Origin: a virus
IMG/VR virus record: IMGVR_UViG_3300042691_044733
Location: 1 to 64,000 of that record
Length of the DNA stretch: 64,000 nucleotides
Direction: 5' to 3' (one strand)
Shown: positions 40,545-50,415 of the stretch, piece after piece
Layout: each line of letters opens with the position of its first letter
Position numbering within the stretch: position 1 is the stretch's first letter
The notes under the pieces: model-generated
The model's database searches: none
What the model saw: only the letters and a program-made list of their open reading frames with translations
Told to the model about the DNA's origin: nothing
Made by a program: the position numbers and the translations under genes

Positions 40545-41843
40545 ATGAAAGTATTAAAAAGATTTAGCTCAACAGATTGGGAAAATTCTTTTTACGGCGG
40601 ATATCACAGGATGGTGAATAACTATCCTGTGATAAAAGGCTGTGATGAATTTCGTGGTCAGTTTTCTACTGATTATGGTACAAAAGTACTTTATGATCTG
40701 ACTTATTATGAAAGAGAGAAGCTTATTAAAATATTCTTAAATGAAATTAAAAAACATAATCTTTTAAATTCTTTAGTTTTTGGTTTAGATTTTAAAGATT
40801 TAGGTGTTGATAAAAGAGAATATATTTTTTCCAAAGGTTCGATCAAAAATTGCTTGTCTACTTTGATAAGTAAATCAGGAGAATTAAAAAGTTTATTTGT
40901 CTATTTTGCAGAAAGTTTATCTAATATGAGACTTTCTATAATTTTAAACAAAGATCAAAGTATATATGAAGCTTTGATTGGTATAGAAGAAGTAAAACCA
41001 TTTTGGCAAAACATAAGTATTACAAGTTTTAATAAAGATGGTAAAAGAAGTCTTATAACAAAAGTTATTGAAAAAAGTACTAACAAAGCAATATTTACAA
41101 AAAAAGAAATTGAATATGCTAACACATTCAAAAAACTTTTAGATGTAAATTTTGATAAAGGAATAATAAAAAATACTAATCTCTTGACTGGTAAATTGGA
41201 TGTAAGAAAACTTGCAGAATCTCAGTCAGGTTACATGCCAATTTATTATTCTTTAGAAGAATTTGAAAGAATGAAACCTTTTAGAGTAGCTCTTCTTATT
41301 GATGAAAGTGGTTCAATGGATTACACTTACAAAGCTCCAACTGCACAAACTCTTGCCAATGTTTTGTATTTAACTTTTAAAGATCTTTTACCTGCTCAGA
41401 ATTTATCAATTTTTGGACATAGTGGTGAAAATGATCCAGAGTTAAGAATTTATAAAGGATTTGAAGAAGATTTTGAATGTTATGAAGAAAGATCTGCTAG
41501 AATGTTTGTTAATAGATGTCAGAACTATGATGGTCCAATCGTAGAAAGAATTTATGAAAAATATTTAAAAGGATCTGATACAAACAATCTTTTCATAGTT
41601 ATTTCAGATGGTCAACCTGCTGGTTATCTTTATGGAAGTCAAAGTGATTATGTAGATTTGAAAAAGATTATTGAAAAGATTAGAAGAGAAAATATTGTTA
41701 CATTGGGAATCGGAATCAATTATTATAATATGGATTTTTATAAGTATTCTACAACAATGAGGGTTCCTCAGCAAACTATTGAATCTTGTATTGAAAAATT
41801 TGCAAAAACTATAAATAATGTTGTGAAACAGGAATTTTCTTAG
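40545..41843 (+). CDS. vWA-domain protein (CobT-like arrangement)
   Basis: 432 residues. The C-terminal vWA domain has an intact MIDAS, LLIDESGSMD (251-260), and FIVISDGQPAG for the later strand. The N-terminal 230 residues are helical. Partner of the ATPase 11 nt upstream. Confidence 0.85.
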   Translation: MKVLKRFSSTDWENSFYGGYHRMVNNYPVIKGCDEFRGQFSTDYGTKVLYDLTYYEREKLIKIFLNEIKKHNLLNSLVFGLDFKDLGVDKREYIFSKGSIKNCLSTLISKSGELKSLFVYFAESLSNMRLSIILNKDQSIYEALIGIEEVKPFWQNISITSFNKDGKRSLITKVIEKSTNKAIFTKKEIEYANTFKKLLDVNFDKGIIKNTNLLTGKLDVRKLAESQSGYMPIYYSLEEFERMKPFRVALLIDESGSMDYTYKAPTAQTLANVLYLTFKDLLPAQNLSIFGHSGENDPELRIYKGFEEDFECYEERSARMFVNRCQNYDGPIVERIYEKYLKGSDTNNLFIVISDGQPAGYLYGSQSDYVDLKKIIEKIRRENIVTLGIGINYYNMDFYKYSTTMRVPQQTIESCIEKFAKTINNVVKQEFS

Positions 41844-41851
41844 TACATTTG
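41821..41851 (+). promoter_or_regulatory. Bacteroidota-type promoter
   Basis: TTG (41821-41823), 20-nt spacer, TACATTTG (41844-41851), 22 nt before the ATG at 41873; it overlaps the vWA stop codon. Confidence 0.6.
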
Positions 41852-41872
41852 CTTAAACAAAATAAATAAAAT

Positions 41873-42295
41873 ATGAACATTACATTTATTACAATGGGTG
41901 CTCTAGCAATTGTTTCTCTTATGCTAGCAGTTTCCCGTAGAAAAGCAATTAAGAAACTTGAGATTGCTGAAAGAGAATATCAAAATGCTGTAAGAGAAAA
42001 GAACACTTTTATGTCAGAGTCTTCAAAAAGACTTAAGGAAATTGAAATTCTAAAAGCTTCTAATATTAAACTTTCCACAGATTTGGAAACAACTGCAAAA
42101 GTTAGTATTGAAAGAGCTAATGAAATTGACAAATTTAAAAAAAGTGTAAATGATTTTGAAAATCGTTTGAAAACTTCTGAAGGTAAACTGCATGAGTGCA
42201 GAAAAACTTTGGAAGGATTTAAAAGTTTTAAATCTTCTCCTTCTCCAAAGAAAAAAGCTGCTGGTAAAGCAGAAAATAAAAATGAAAAAAAATAA
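41873..42295 (+). CDS. Membrane-anchored coiled-coil protein
   Basis: 140 residues: N-terminal TM (about 3-19), long coiled coil (about 25-115), and a Lys/Ala-rich tail. Own promoter upstream. Resembles phage membrane tethers, but function is not known. Confidence 0.65.
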   Translation: MNITFITMGALAIVSLMLAVSRRKAIKKLEIAEREYQNAVREKNTFMSESSKRLKEIEILKASNIKLSTDLETTAKVSIERANEIDKFKKSVNDFENRLKTSEGKLHECRKTLEGFKSFKSSPSPKKKAAGKAENKNEKK

Positions 42296-42670
42296 ATGAA
42301 TCTCATTCCTGTAACAGTCAATTTCATCAAAAGTGGAAAAAAACTGTCTTTTAAAACAGATGATGATAAACTCATTTATGATACATTTGTGCAAAAGCTA
42401 CCTGAAAATGAAAATGTTTCTATGACTTTAGAAACACAATCAGATTCAGGTAGTTATGCACAATTATCTAAGATTCACAAATGCATAAGGGAATTAGCAG
42501 TTTTTACAGGATCTACATTTGAAGAAATGAAAGATATTGTAAAAATGCATTCTGGTCTTGTATTTTCAGATACAGTTATTTCTTTTTCTTCTTGCTCTAA
42601 AGAAGAGCTGGATTTAGTTATTAAATCAATATATGAAATTGGAGAAAAAGTTAGTTTTCCTCTTCCTTAA
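42296..42670 (+). CDS. Conserved phage protein, possible NinB-like
   Basis: 124 residues. AQLSKIHKCIRELAVFTGST, then SSCSKEELDLVIKSIYEIGE, is a pattern found in Bacteroidota phage recombination regions and faintly like NinB. Converges with the minus-strand gene, overlapping it by 20 nt. Confidence 0.55.
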   Translation: MNLIPVTVNFIKSGKKLSFKTDDDKLIYDTFVQKLPENENVSMTLETQSDSGSYAQLSKIHKCIRELAVFTGSTFEEMKDIVKMHSGLVFSDTVISFSSCSKEELDLVIKSIYEIGEKVSFPLP

Positions 42671-42953
42671 AAGAGATTTCAATTTCTTCAATTTTAATTA
42701 ATTTTTGCTCTCTTGCGCATTCTTCAATATGTTGATGAAGTGCTAAAAGAGTTTCAAGATGATAAGCTTTTATATTTTCATTAGTTCTACCTGATTTGAA
42801 TAACTCAATCATATTTTTGAGTTCTTCTTCATTTTCAAATAGAAAATTACTGAATATAAGCTGTGTTAATCTTGCATAGATATTTCCTGTAACGGAAATG
42901 TTTATAGTAGCATCAAAGGGAACTACTTCAATTGTTTCTTTTTTTGGTGTCAT
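42651..42953 (-). CDS. Hypothetical protein on the minus strand
   Basis: 100 residues; N-terminal beta (VVPFDATINISVTGNIYARL) then helices. It has a TACTTTTG element upstream on its own strand. Conserved-looking but unassigned. Confidence 0.6.
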   Translation of the reverse strand: MTPKKETIEVVPFDATINISVTGNIYARLTQLIFSNFLFENEEELKNMIELFKSGRTNENIKAYHLETLLALHQHIEECAREQKLIKIEEIEISFKEEEN

Positions 42954-42967
42954 AAAATTATTTTTTA

Positions 42968-42999
42968 CAAAAGTATGATAAAAGAAATAAATTTACAAG
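42968..42999 (-). promoter_or_regulatory. Minus-strand Bacteroidota-type promoter
   Basis: Reading the minus strand: CTTG, 20-nt spacer, TACTTTTG (plus-strand 42968-42975), 15 nt before the minus-strand ATG. Confidence 0.5.
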
Positions 43000-43679
43000 A
43001 AATAAGAAATAAAATAGTTGAAAAGATTAAACTCACTGATTGGTACCCCGCTATAGGAATGTATTTACATAGTGAGGAATTTTTAAAATTATTGAATTTT
43101 TTATTAATTGAATCACAAGAAGGTCGTAGATTTGTACCTGAATTAAAGTATGTATTTAATGCATTTGAACAATGTAGTTTGAAAGATTTATCTGTAGTTT
43201 TTGTAGGGTATGATCCTTATCCTCAAATATTAGTTCCAGATGGTTTATGTTTTTCATGCAGTAGGCAGCCAAGAGTTGAAAAGTCTTTAGATTTTATGTT
43301 TAAAGAACTTATTCTTCAGTACCCAAATGCTTCCTTAAACCCAGATTTAAAACATTGGGCAAATCAAGGAATATTGTTGTTCAACAGTTCATTAACAACA
43401 AGACCTGGAAAACCAGGTGCACATTCTCTTATATGGAAAGAATTTACAATATTGATTTTGGATTACCTTGCTTGGAATAAACCAGATTTATTATATGTAT
43501 TTTTTGGTAAAAATGCTCAGGAATTTGCAAAACTTGTTCCTGACAGTAATTACAAAAAATTATTAATACATCCAGCTGCTGCTGCACACAATCATTCTGA
43601 AAGATGGGATTCTCAAAACTTATTTGTTGAAATAAATGAAATGCTTTTAAGATTAAATAAAAAACCTATTAATTGGTAA
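42975..43679 (+). CDS. Family 1 uracil-DNA glycosylase, diverged
   Basis: 234 residues. The water-activating loop is GYDPYP (78-83; usual GQDPYH, with the key Asp kept), followed by GLCFSC. Then LLFNSSLT (about 134-141) and HPAAAAHN (199-206; usual HPSPLS, His kept). It removes uracil from DNA in the family; crAss-like phages often carry one. The two changed residues in the first motif may alter activity. Confidence 0.82.
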   Translation: MIKEINLQEIRNKIVEKIKLTDWYPAIGMYLHSEEFLKLLNFLLIESQEGRRFVPELKYVFNAFEQCSLKDLSVVFVGYDPYPQILVPDGLCFSCSRQPRVEKSLDFMFKELILQYPNASLNPDLKHWANQGILLFNSSLTTRPGKPGAHSLIWKEFTILILDYLAWNKPDLLYVFFGKNAQEFAKLVPDSNYKKLLIHPAAAAHNHSERWDSQNLFVEINEMLLRLNKKPINW

Positions 43680-44245
43680 TGAACATTCATGAAACAGTTA
43701 AGAAATACAAGCTAACACCTAACCAATTATATTTGTTATGGTGCATAGGTACTAAGAAACAACCCAGTACTATTGATACAAATACAGAGTTTAGAAAATT
43801 AAAAGCTCTGGGCATTGTTGACGATAAACTAACTATATCAGATCAAGGTTTGATTATTTTAGATTCTTTGTCTGAAAAGACAGATAAATCTGAAAATGTT
43901 ACAATATTCTCAGATAATGTCAAACAATACATAAAATTGTTCCCTCCTGGAAAATTACCAAGTGGAAAACCATCAAGAATAAATGAAAAAACAATTACAA
44001 CATGTTTTAAATGGTTTTTTGCAAATTATAATTATTCATGGGATACAATTTTTAAAGCAACAAAACATTATGTTTCAACATTTGAAGATACAGATTACAA
44101 ATACATGCGTAATAGTCAATACTTCATTGTAAAAAGCATAAATAATTCAATGAAAGATTCTGAGTTAGCAGATTATTGTGATATGATTTTATCAAAATCA
44201 TTACAAGAAAATGATAATCAAGGATTTAAAGACAATGTTGTATGA
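43679..44245 (+). CDS. Replication-initiation-like winged-helix protein
   Basis: Start at 43679 (TAATG junction). 188 residues; the N-terminal HETVKKYKLTPNQLYLLWCI and RKLKALGIVDD suggest a winged helix, and the rest is helical. It sits directly before the DnaB-type helicase, with a 4-nt overlap, as helicase loaders or initiators often do. Function is inferred from position. Confidence 0.6.
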   Translation: MNIHETVKKYKLTPNQLYLLWCIGTKKQPSTIDTNTEFRKLKALGIVDDKLTISDQGLIILDSLSEKTDKSENVTIFSDNVKQYIKLFPPGKLPSGKPSRINEKTITTCFKWFFANYNYSWDTIFKATKHYVSTFEDTDYKYMRNSQYFIVKSINNSMKDSELADYCDMILSKSLQENDNQGFKDNVV

Positions 44246-45216
44246 AAAAATGGAAATCTAAAGAAGAGGGTTTTAAAGAATCAATTCTTTATATGAGGGG
44301 TAGAAAATCTGGAGAAATTAAAAGCTTCAGAACTCCTTGGCATAAAGTAAATGATGCTGGTACAGATGGATTTGAATTTCATACTATTGTTGTTGTTGGA
44401 GGTAGACCAGGTAGTGGCAAAACACTAATGATTGATCAAATAATTAGAGAAGGAATAGAAATCAATAAAGATGTTCCTTTTAGAGCATTACAATTTCAGT
44501 TTGAGATGACTAATAGAGCAAGTGCTTTACGTGAGTATAGTAGTGCTATTGGAAGATCTTACAAGTATTTATGTAGTGCAGATGGAGTTTTAAGTGAAGA
44601 GGATTTAAACAGATGTATAGCTTATGCGGAAAAAGCAAAAGATTACCCAATTGATGTGATAGATGAACCTTATACAGTTTTAGAAATAGAAAACATTATA
44701 AAGGATTACATGAAAGCACATGCTATAATGCAAGATGGTAAATTTGTTAGATATACAAATACAGTTATCACTTTAGATCACTCTGTACTTGTGAAAAAAG
44801 CACCTTATGAAAAAGATGACACGGAAATGTTATATAATTTAGGTGCCGCGTTGACAAGACTTAAGAAAAAATATCCTATTTGTTTTATTATTCTTACTCA
44901 ATTAAACAGATCAATAGAAAACCCAGAAAGATGTGAAAATGGCAAATACAGTAATCATGTTACCACTGCGGATGTGTTTGGGGCCGACAGTTTATTAATG
45001 CATTGTGATATGTTAATTGCTTTGGATAGACCTGCATTAAGAAAAATAAAATTCTATGGTCCAGATAAATACATTATTGATGATGAAGGTATAATTGTCT
45101 TTCATTTTCTTAAATGTAGAAATGGTGATCCAAGAATGAGCTTCTTTAAAGCAAATTTTAAAGCGATGAGGATTGAAGATGCAAGAACACCAGATAAAAA
45201 ACCAGCATCTTTTTAA
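44242..45216 (+). CDS. DnaB-type replicative helicase
   Basis: 324 residues, essentially the RecA-like C-terminal ATPase of DnaB. Walker A GGRPGSGKT (53-61), FQFEMTNRA (DnaB has SLEM), Walker B-like VITLDH, then LTQLNRSIENPE, the DnaB loop. The N-terminal collar domain is missing or very short, as in many phage helicases. Confidence 0.88.
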   Translation: MKKWKSKEEGFKESILYMRGRKSGEIKSFRTPWHKVNDAGTDGFEFHTIVVVGGRPGSGKTLMIDQIIREGIEINKDVPFRALQFQFEMTNRASALREYSSAIGRSYKYLCSADGVLSEEDLNRCIAYAEKAKDYPIDVIDEPYTVLEIENIIKDYMKAHAIMQDGKFVRYTNTVITLDHSVLVKKAPYEKDDTEMLYNLGAALTRLKKKYPICFIILTQLNRSIENPERCENGKYSNHVTTADVFGADSLLMHCDMLIALDRPALRKIKFYGPDKYIIDDEGIIVFHFLKCRNGDPRMSFFKANFKAMRIEDARTPDKKPASF

Positions 45217-45228
45217 AAAAATACTAAA

Positions 45229-45750
45229 ATGGTAAAAGTAGAAATAAGTACTTCGTCAAAAATAGCTAAGTTAAGGGAGTACCATGAAAAAACATTAGAA
45301 TCTGTTGGTGCTAAAGATGCATATTTTTATCCAAAAATGGCATACAAACCAAGAGGTAAAGAAGATTTAGTCATAGGTATGTTTCCCAGTGAATTAAAAA
45401 AAGAAACAGATATTTACACTGAATTTGTCAGTAAAGAATATGAACCTGAAGATCCAGATAGAAGTTTATACAAATGGAGCTATAACCCATATTGGGAATC
45501 GGAATATGAAAAAACTGAAATAAATACTAGTGGTCAATTCAGGTATTTAATTCCTATCGCAGAATTAGAAAAAATAGAAAGACCAGTTTCTGAATTAGAA
45601 ATTGACAAAAAGTCAGGTAAAATTGTCATTAAAAAAAGTTTGGAAAAACTTTTGATTAAAGACTTAAATGTATTAGATTTACTTACCATTCTTTACAAGA
45701 AACCACTGAGTTCTAATTCTGATTTAAATGATCTTATAACAAAAATATGA
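45229..45750 (+). CDS. Hypothetical protein (173 aa)
   Basis: No recognised domain. Located between helicase and RecA-like ATPase, ATGA-coupled to the latter, so probably part of replication or recombination. Confidence 0.6.
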   Translation: MVKVEISTSSKIAKLREYHEKTLESVGAKDAYFYPKMAYKPRGKEDLVIGMFPSELKKETDIYTEFVSKEYEPEDPDRSLYKWSYNPYWESEYEKTEINTSGQFRYLIPIAELEKIERPVSELEIDKKSGKIVIKKSLEKLLIKDLNVLDLLTILYKKPLSSNSDLNDLITKI

Positions 45751-46502
45751 TAATTGACGATTTTGTATTACCTACAACGAAAGTTAAACCTTTAACAAGT
45801 AGTCCTGAAAATTTAATTCTTTTTTCTAAACCTAAGTGTGGAAAAACAAGTCTGATTTCAAAATTAGATGATTGTTTAATTCTTGACACTGAGAAAGGTT
45901 CAAGATATTTAGAAGCTTTAAAAGTAGAGATTGACAGTGTTGAAGATTTAATGAAAGTTGGAAAAGCAATTAAAAGTGCGGGTTTTCCGTACAAATATGT
46001 TGCTGTAGATACAGTTACTGCATTAGAAGATATTTTAATTCCTTATGCAGAAAGATTGTATTCAAATAAACCACAAGGTGCAAAATGGTTTGAACCTGGT
46101 GGAGGAAAAGAAAAATATGGTAGTATTTTACATCTACCAAATGGAGCAGGATATATGTTCATAAGAGAAGCTTATGACAAGATTATTGAGTATATCAAAA
46201 AACTTGCTCCAAGAACAATACTTATAGGTCACGTTAAAGATACTATTCTAGAAAAGAATGGTGCTGAATTTAACAGTTTAGACCTGGATCTTACAGGTAA
46301 AATCAAACGTATAGCATGTTCAAGAGCAGATGCTATTGGATATATTTACCGTAAAGGAGATAAAAATTATATTAGTTTTAAAACTAGTGATGAAGTTTCA
46401 TGCGGAGCACGTAATGAACACTTAAAAAACCAAGAATTCGTAATTTCTGAGTATGTTGATGGAGTTTACACAACATACTGGGATAAAATATATATTGATT
46501 AA
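45747..46502 (+). CDS. RecA-like ATPase (Sak4 type)
   Basis: 251 residues. Walker A SKPKCGKT (27-34), CLILDTEKG, Walker B-like YVAVDTVT, then ILIGHVKDT. This is the P-loop pattern of Sak4-like single-strand annealing recombinases (AAA_24). The adjacent gene has the look of its ssDNA-binding partner. Confidence 0.8.
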   Translation: MIIDDFVLPTTKVKPLTSSPENLILFSKPKCGKTSLISKLDDCLILDTEKGSRYLEALKVEIDSVEDLMKVGKAIKSAGFPYKYVAVDTVTALEDILIPYAERLYSNKPQGAKWFEPGGGKEKYGSILHLPNGAGYMFIREAYDKIIEYIKKLAPRTILIGHVKDTILEKNGAEFNSLDLDLTGKIKRIACSRADAIGYIYRKGDKNYISFKTSDEVSCGARNEHLKNQEFVISEYVDGVYTTYWDKIYID

Positions 46503-46513
46503 AAAATAAAAAG

Positions 46514-47188
46514 ATGATAAGTACAACATCAATTCCTACTTCAGGTAGTAGCATTTCAAAAGTAATTGAACCAGGAAATGTTACATGTAAAATCACAAAA
46601 GTGACTTTGGATCCAGTTCCTTATAAAGCAGGAGCCTTAAATATTAATCTTCATGTTGAAACTGAACCTATTGGTGGAGATTTTGAAGGTTTTTTGATTG
46701 ATAAAGATACTCCTGATTTAGGAAGATATCAAGGTCAAATTGGTAGAATTAGAATGGCAGAGTATCCTTTTGCTGATGGTTTAACAAAAACCAACATTGA
46801 AATTAAAAGAGATACTGAAATGCTCAAACGTTTAGATCTTCTTTGCAAAGAGTTGAATTGTTCAGACTGGTTGCAAGCACAGGATAACAAACATGAAACC
46901 ATTGAATCATTGTTTGAACAATTTAATATTGATAAACCATATGCAGATAAATATCTGTACATGTGTGTAGGTGGTAAAGAATATTTAAACAAAGAAGGTT
47001 ATGTTAACTACGATTTGTTTTTACCTAAAGCTGTAAAAGGCAAGTATGCTTTCAAAAATGTTGATGATAAAACTCATGTAATGGAATTTGAAAAAGTAGA
47101 ACATATTAAAAGAATTCCTTCAAAAGTAACTGTTGCGGAGTTTGGTACTCCTGTAACAAAAGCAACACATGATGACTTAGATATCTAA
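46514..47188 (+). CDS. Putative ssDNA-binding protein
   Basis: 224 residues, beta-rich from GNVTCKITKVTLDPVPYKAG to YMCVGGKEYLNKEGY, consistent with an OB fold, with an acidic C-terminal tail (THDDLDI) as in SSBs. Position after Sak4 supports the call. Confidence 0.65.
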   Translation: MISTTSIPTSGSSISKVIEPGNVTCKITKVTLDPVPYKAGALNINLHVETEPIGGDFEGFLIDKDTPDLGRYQGQIGRIRMAEYPFADGLTKTNIEIKRDTEMLKRLDLLCKELNCSDWLQAQDNKHETIESLFEQFNIDKPYADKYLYMCVGGKEYLNKEGYVNYDLFLPKAVKGKYAFKNVDDKTHVMEFEKVEHIKRIPSKVTVAEFGTPVTKATHDDLDI

Positions 47189-47208
47189 GTCACTAATAAA
47201 TAAATTAT

Positions 47209-47240
47209 AATAAGGGGAGTAAAATCCCCTTATTATTTTT
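47209..47240 (+). terminator. Intrinsic terminator
   Basis: AATAAGGGGA/TCCCCTTATT hairpin with T-rich tail. Confidence 0.85.
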
Positions 47241-47253
47241 ATATAACTTCAAT

Positions 47254-48213
47254 ATGTTAAGCACAAAGAATATTATACATTCAATAATTGATGTTCCTAC
47301 ATCATGGGTTTTTGAAAAATATTGTAGTTTAAACGAAAAATTAACAGGTCAAACTTGTAAAATTAAATCTATTTTTAATCCTAAAGATAGAACTCCTTCT
47401 ATGTATATATTTCCTAGTGGAAATTTATATGTATTTAAAGATTTTTCAACTGGTTTAGGTGGGGATTGTATAGATCTTGTAGCTAATGTATTAGCTGTTC
47501 CAAGAGCAAAAGCAATATCAGTAATTATTGAAGAATATAATAATTATTGTAAACTTAATGAAGTAGAACCAAGAAAATTTACAATACAAAGTAATTTAAG
47601 ATACAATTTTGAAGATTGTAAAACTAGAGAATGGAATTCTTTAGATGCTAAGTATTGGAATCAGTATAATATTTCTTCAGAATTATTAGGAGAATATGGT
47701 ATTAAACCATTAGAATCTTTTACTTTTTCATATTACAGTGAAAAAGGTGTAGAATTTTTAACAAGTTCTAAAAATTATACATATGGTTTTTTTGATATTG
47801 ACAATAGAATATATAAAATATATCAACCATATGGATCAAAGAAATATTTAAAACTAAAAGATTATTTACAAGGTTCTGATCAGTTACCAGTAAATGGAAA
47901 AAATCTTTTTATTTGTTCAGGTATGAAGGATGGATTAGCTTTAAAAACATTGTTTAGTAAAGTTAATTTCATAGCACCTGATTCAGAACAAACAATAATA
48001 AACGAAAAAATAATAACAGATTTAAAACTAAGGTTTTCTAACATATTTGTATTGTTTGATACAGATGAAGCAGGTGTTTCAGGTATGAAAAAATATAATG
48101 AAAAGTATGGATTAAAAACTATACTTTTACCGAAACACAAAGATCTTGCGGATTTTGTAAAATACGAAGGTATTAAGGAATCCAAAAAGGTTATAAATCA
48201 GTTAATTAAATGA
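47254..48213 (+). CDS. DnaG-type primase (toprim)
   Basis: 319 residues. The N-terminal part resembles the primase zinc-binding/CHC2 region without its cysteines (FNPKDRTPSMYIF, FKDFSTGLGGDCIDLV). The toprim core has CSGMKDGLA (about 226) and FDTDEAGVSGM (about 270), then LPKHKDLADFV. Makes RNA primers for replication. Confidence 0.87.
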   Translation: MLSTKNIIHSIIDVPTSWVFEKYCSLNEKLTGQTCKIKSIFNPKDRTPSMYIFPSGNLYVFKDFSTGLGGDCIDLVANVLAVPRAKAISVIIEEYNNYCKLNEVEPRKFTIQSNLRYNFEDCKTREWNSLDAKYWNQYNISSELLGEYGIKPLESFTFSYYSEKGVEFLTSSKNYTYGFFDIDNRIYKIYQPYGSKKYLKLKDYLQGSDQLPVNGKNLFICSGMKDGLALKTLFSKVNFIAPDSEQTIINEKIITDLKLRFSNIFVLFDTDEAGVSGMKKYNEKYGLKTILLPKHKDLADFVKYEGIKESKKVINQLIK

Positions 48214-48779
48214 TAGATTTAAATGTACCACTTAAAAAAAGTTTTACAACTTATATTGGAGTGGATATTGGTAAAAAAGGTGGTATATGTGTAATGAATT
48301 CAGATAATGAAACTTACAAATTACACAAAATACCAATAAAATTAAATGACATAGATATTCCATTCATTAAAGATATACTAGAAAATATAGTTACTTCTCA
48401 TTTTAACAAAGAAGGTTCTAAAGTAGTATTGATTTTTGAAAAGTTAGGATTGATCTATGGCAGTTCAAAAGCAACTGCATTTTCAATGGGATATCAATCT
48501 GGAATATTTGAAGGTATTGGAATTTCTCTTGGATGCGAAGTAATAAAAATTCCTGCTGTTAAATGGCAAAAGGAAATGTTTAAAGAAATACCAGAACAAA
48601 AGAAACCTTTTGGGAAAAGAGATACAAAAAAAATGGCATTAGAGGCTGCAAAAAAAATTATCAAGAGTAAAAAAGTTACAGAAAATTTTATAATTGGTGG
48701 TAAAAGAATTAAAATTCCACATGACGGATTAGTTGATGCTTTTTTAATTGCACAATATGCTAAAAATTTAAATTTATGA
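48210..48779 (+). CDS. RuvC-like Holliday junction resolvase
   Basis: 189 residues, RNase H fold: GVDIGKKGGI (17-26), E in LIFEKLG (about 73), and HDGLVDAFLIAQ near the end supply the acidic residues. Resolves branched DNA before packaging. ATGA-coupled to genes on both sides. Confidence 0.82.
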   Translation: MIDLNVPLKKSFTTYIGVDIGKKGGICVMNSDNETYKLHKIPIKLNDIDIPFIKDILENIVTSHFNKEGSKVVLIFEKLGLIYGSSKATAFSMGYQSGIFEGIGISLGCEVIKIPAVKWQKEMFKEIPEQKKPFGKRDTKKMALEAAKKIIKSKKVTENFIIGGKRIKIPHDGLVDAFLIAQYAKNLNL

Positions 48780-49897
48780 ATGGAGAAAGATTAGCAAAAA
48801 TAATTAAAACAATGATGCTTAAATATCCATTTTATGGTTTATATGCATCAACATTAAATAAAAAATTTACAAAGGATATTAAAACTTTAGCAGTTGCAAA
48901 AAACGGAATATTTTGTGAATTACTTATTAATCCAGATTACTTAGAATCTTTACCAGAAGATTTGCAAGAAAATGCTTTAATTCATGAACTTCTTCATATT
49001 TGTTTTGAGCACCCTTATATAGCAAAAGAATATCCTAATAAAAAAGCATTTAATTATGCTGTAGATCTTGAGGTTAATTCTTATTTAGATAAGATTAAAG
49101 ATGATTGGGTTAGTGTAAACTCTCCAGAATTCAAGCATCTGAATTTAAGTCCTAAAATGGGTACTAAGTATTACTATCCTATTATGGTTCAAGAATTAAA
49201 AAATAACCCTTCATTAGGAGATAAATACCGAGATAATGATTGGAATGGTTTTGATGATTTGGATGAAGCAACAGAAAAGTTAGAAAGAGAACAATTAAGG
49301 TTTACATTAGAAAATGTTGCTGAAGAAATAAAAAAAAGCTGTGGTTCTGTTCCTGGATTTGTAGAAGAATTGCTTAAAAGTTTTCAACTTAAAAAACCAA
49401 AATTTGATTGGAAATCATATGTTAGAAAATTTGTGGGGTTTACAATTAATTATAATATAAAACGATCTAGATCTAAGGTGAATAAAAGATTTGAAGAAAA
49501 CCCAGGATTAAAACTACAAAGAAAAAAACATATAATGGTTGCAATTGATACATCTGGATCTGTTAGTTTAGAAGAGTTAAAAGAGTTTATGAATGAGATT
49601 AATCATATTCATAAAACAGGATCTGATGTTACAGTTGTTCAAGCGGATACAAGGATTAATTCAATTAAGAAATTTAATCCTAAAGAAGAAATAAAGATTG
49701 CAGGTAGAGGAGGAACTAGTTTTGAAGAAGTTTTAGAGCATTTTAATGAAAGTAAAGATTATACTGTAGGTATATACTTCACTGATGGAGAATGTAATAC
49801 AAATCAAAAAATTAAAAAACCTTTTCTGTGGGTTTTATCTTCAAAATCTCAAGATAATTCAACTTTACCAGGTAAAAGAATAATATTACCAAAATGA
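48776..49897 (+). CDS. Metallopeptidase-like plus vWA protein (DUF2201 type)
   Basis: 373 residues. Zincin-like HELLH (70-74) in the N-terminal half and a vWA domain with MIDAS AIDTSGSVS (about 257-265) in the C-terminal half. This is the DUF2201 architecture that is usually encoded beside a MoxR-type ATPase. Such an ATPase follows two genes downstream. Confidence 0.85.
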   Translation: MNGERLAKIIKTMMLKYPFYGLYASTLNKKFTKDIKTLAVAKNGIFCELLINPDYLESLPEDLQENALIHELLHICFEHPYIAKEYPNKKAFNYAVDLEVNSYLDKIKDDWVSVNSPEFKHLNLSPKMGTKYYYPIMVQELKNNPSLGDKYRDNDWNGFDDLDEATEKLEREQLRFTLENVAEEIKKSCGSVPGFVEELLKSFQLKKPKFDWKSYVRKFVGFTINYNIKRSRSKVNKRFEENPGLKLQRKKHIMVAIDTSGSVSLEELKEFMNEINHIHKTGSDVTVVQADTRINSIKKFNPKEEIKIAGRGGTSFEEVLEHFNESKDYTVGIYFTDGECNTNQKIKKPFLWVLSSKSQDNSTLPGKRIILPK

Positions 49898-50415
49898 AAT
49901 ACGTAGTAGTAGATGTAGAAGCAGACGGAGAAATTCCAGGAACAAATTGTTATTCAATGGTTTGTTTTGGTGCTGTAGTAGTAGATAAAGAAGGAAAATT
50001 TGATAAAACTTTCTATGGTAAAACCAAACCAATTAGTTCTAAATGGAAACCAGAAGCATTAAAAATCAGTGGTTTTTCTAGAGCAGAGCATTTGAAATTT
50101 GATGATCCTTATGAGGTGATGATGAATTTTAAAAATTGGTTGAAAGAACAAGATAAGTGTATTTTTATTAGTGATAATTTAGCTTTTGATTGGCAATTTA
50201 TAAATTGGTATTTTCATTATTTTACTGGAGGAAATCCATTTGGATTTTCAGGTCAAAGAATTGGAGATAAATTTCAAGGATTTTTAAATGATCCTTTTTA
50301 TAAATGGAAAAAACACAGAGAAACTTATCACGATCATAATCCTGTTAATGATGCTAAAGGAAATGCAGAAGCATTATTGTATTTATACAAACAAGGTTAT
50401 AAACTTTTTAAATAA
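49894..50415 (+). CDS. DnaQ-like 3'-5' exonuclease
   Basis: 173 residues. DEDD residues at DVEADG (7-12), SDNLAFDWQF (about 90) and HNPVNDAKGNA (about 147-157). Could proofread, process recombination ends or act on RNA. It is wedged between the vWA and ATPase genes with 4-nt and 1-nt overlaps. Confidence 0.85.
   Translation: MKYVVVDVEADGEIPGTNCYSMVCFGAVVVDKEGKFDKTFYGKTKPISSKWKPEALKISGFSRAEHLKFDDPYEVMMNFKNWLKEQDKCIFISDNLAFDWQFINWYFHYFTGGNPFGFSGQRIGDKFQGFLNDPFYKWKKHRETYHDHNPVNDAKGNAEALLYLYKQGYKLFK

Noticed and set aside
42296-42394. ORFs on the minus strand across 41980-42394
   Set aside because: They are antisense shadows of the coiled-coil gene at 41873 and the gene at 42296.
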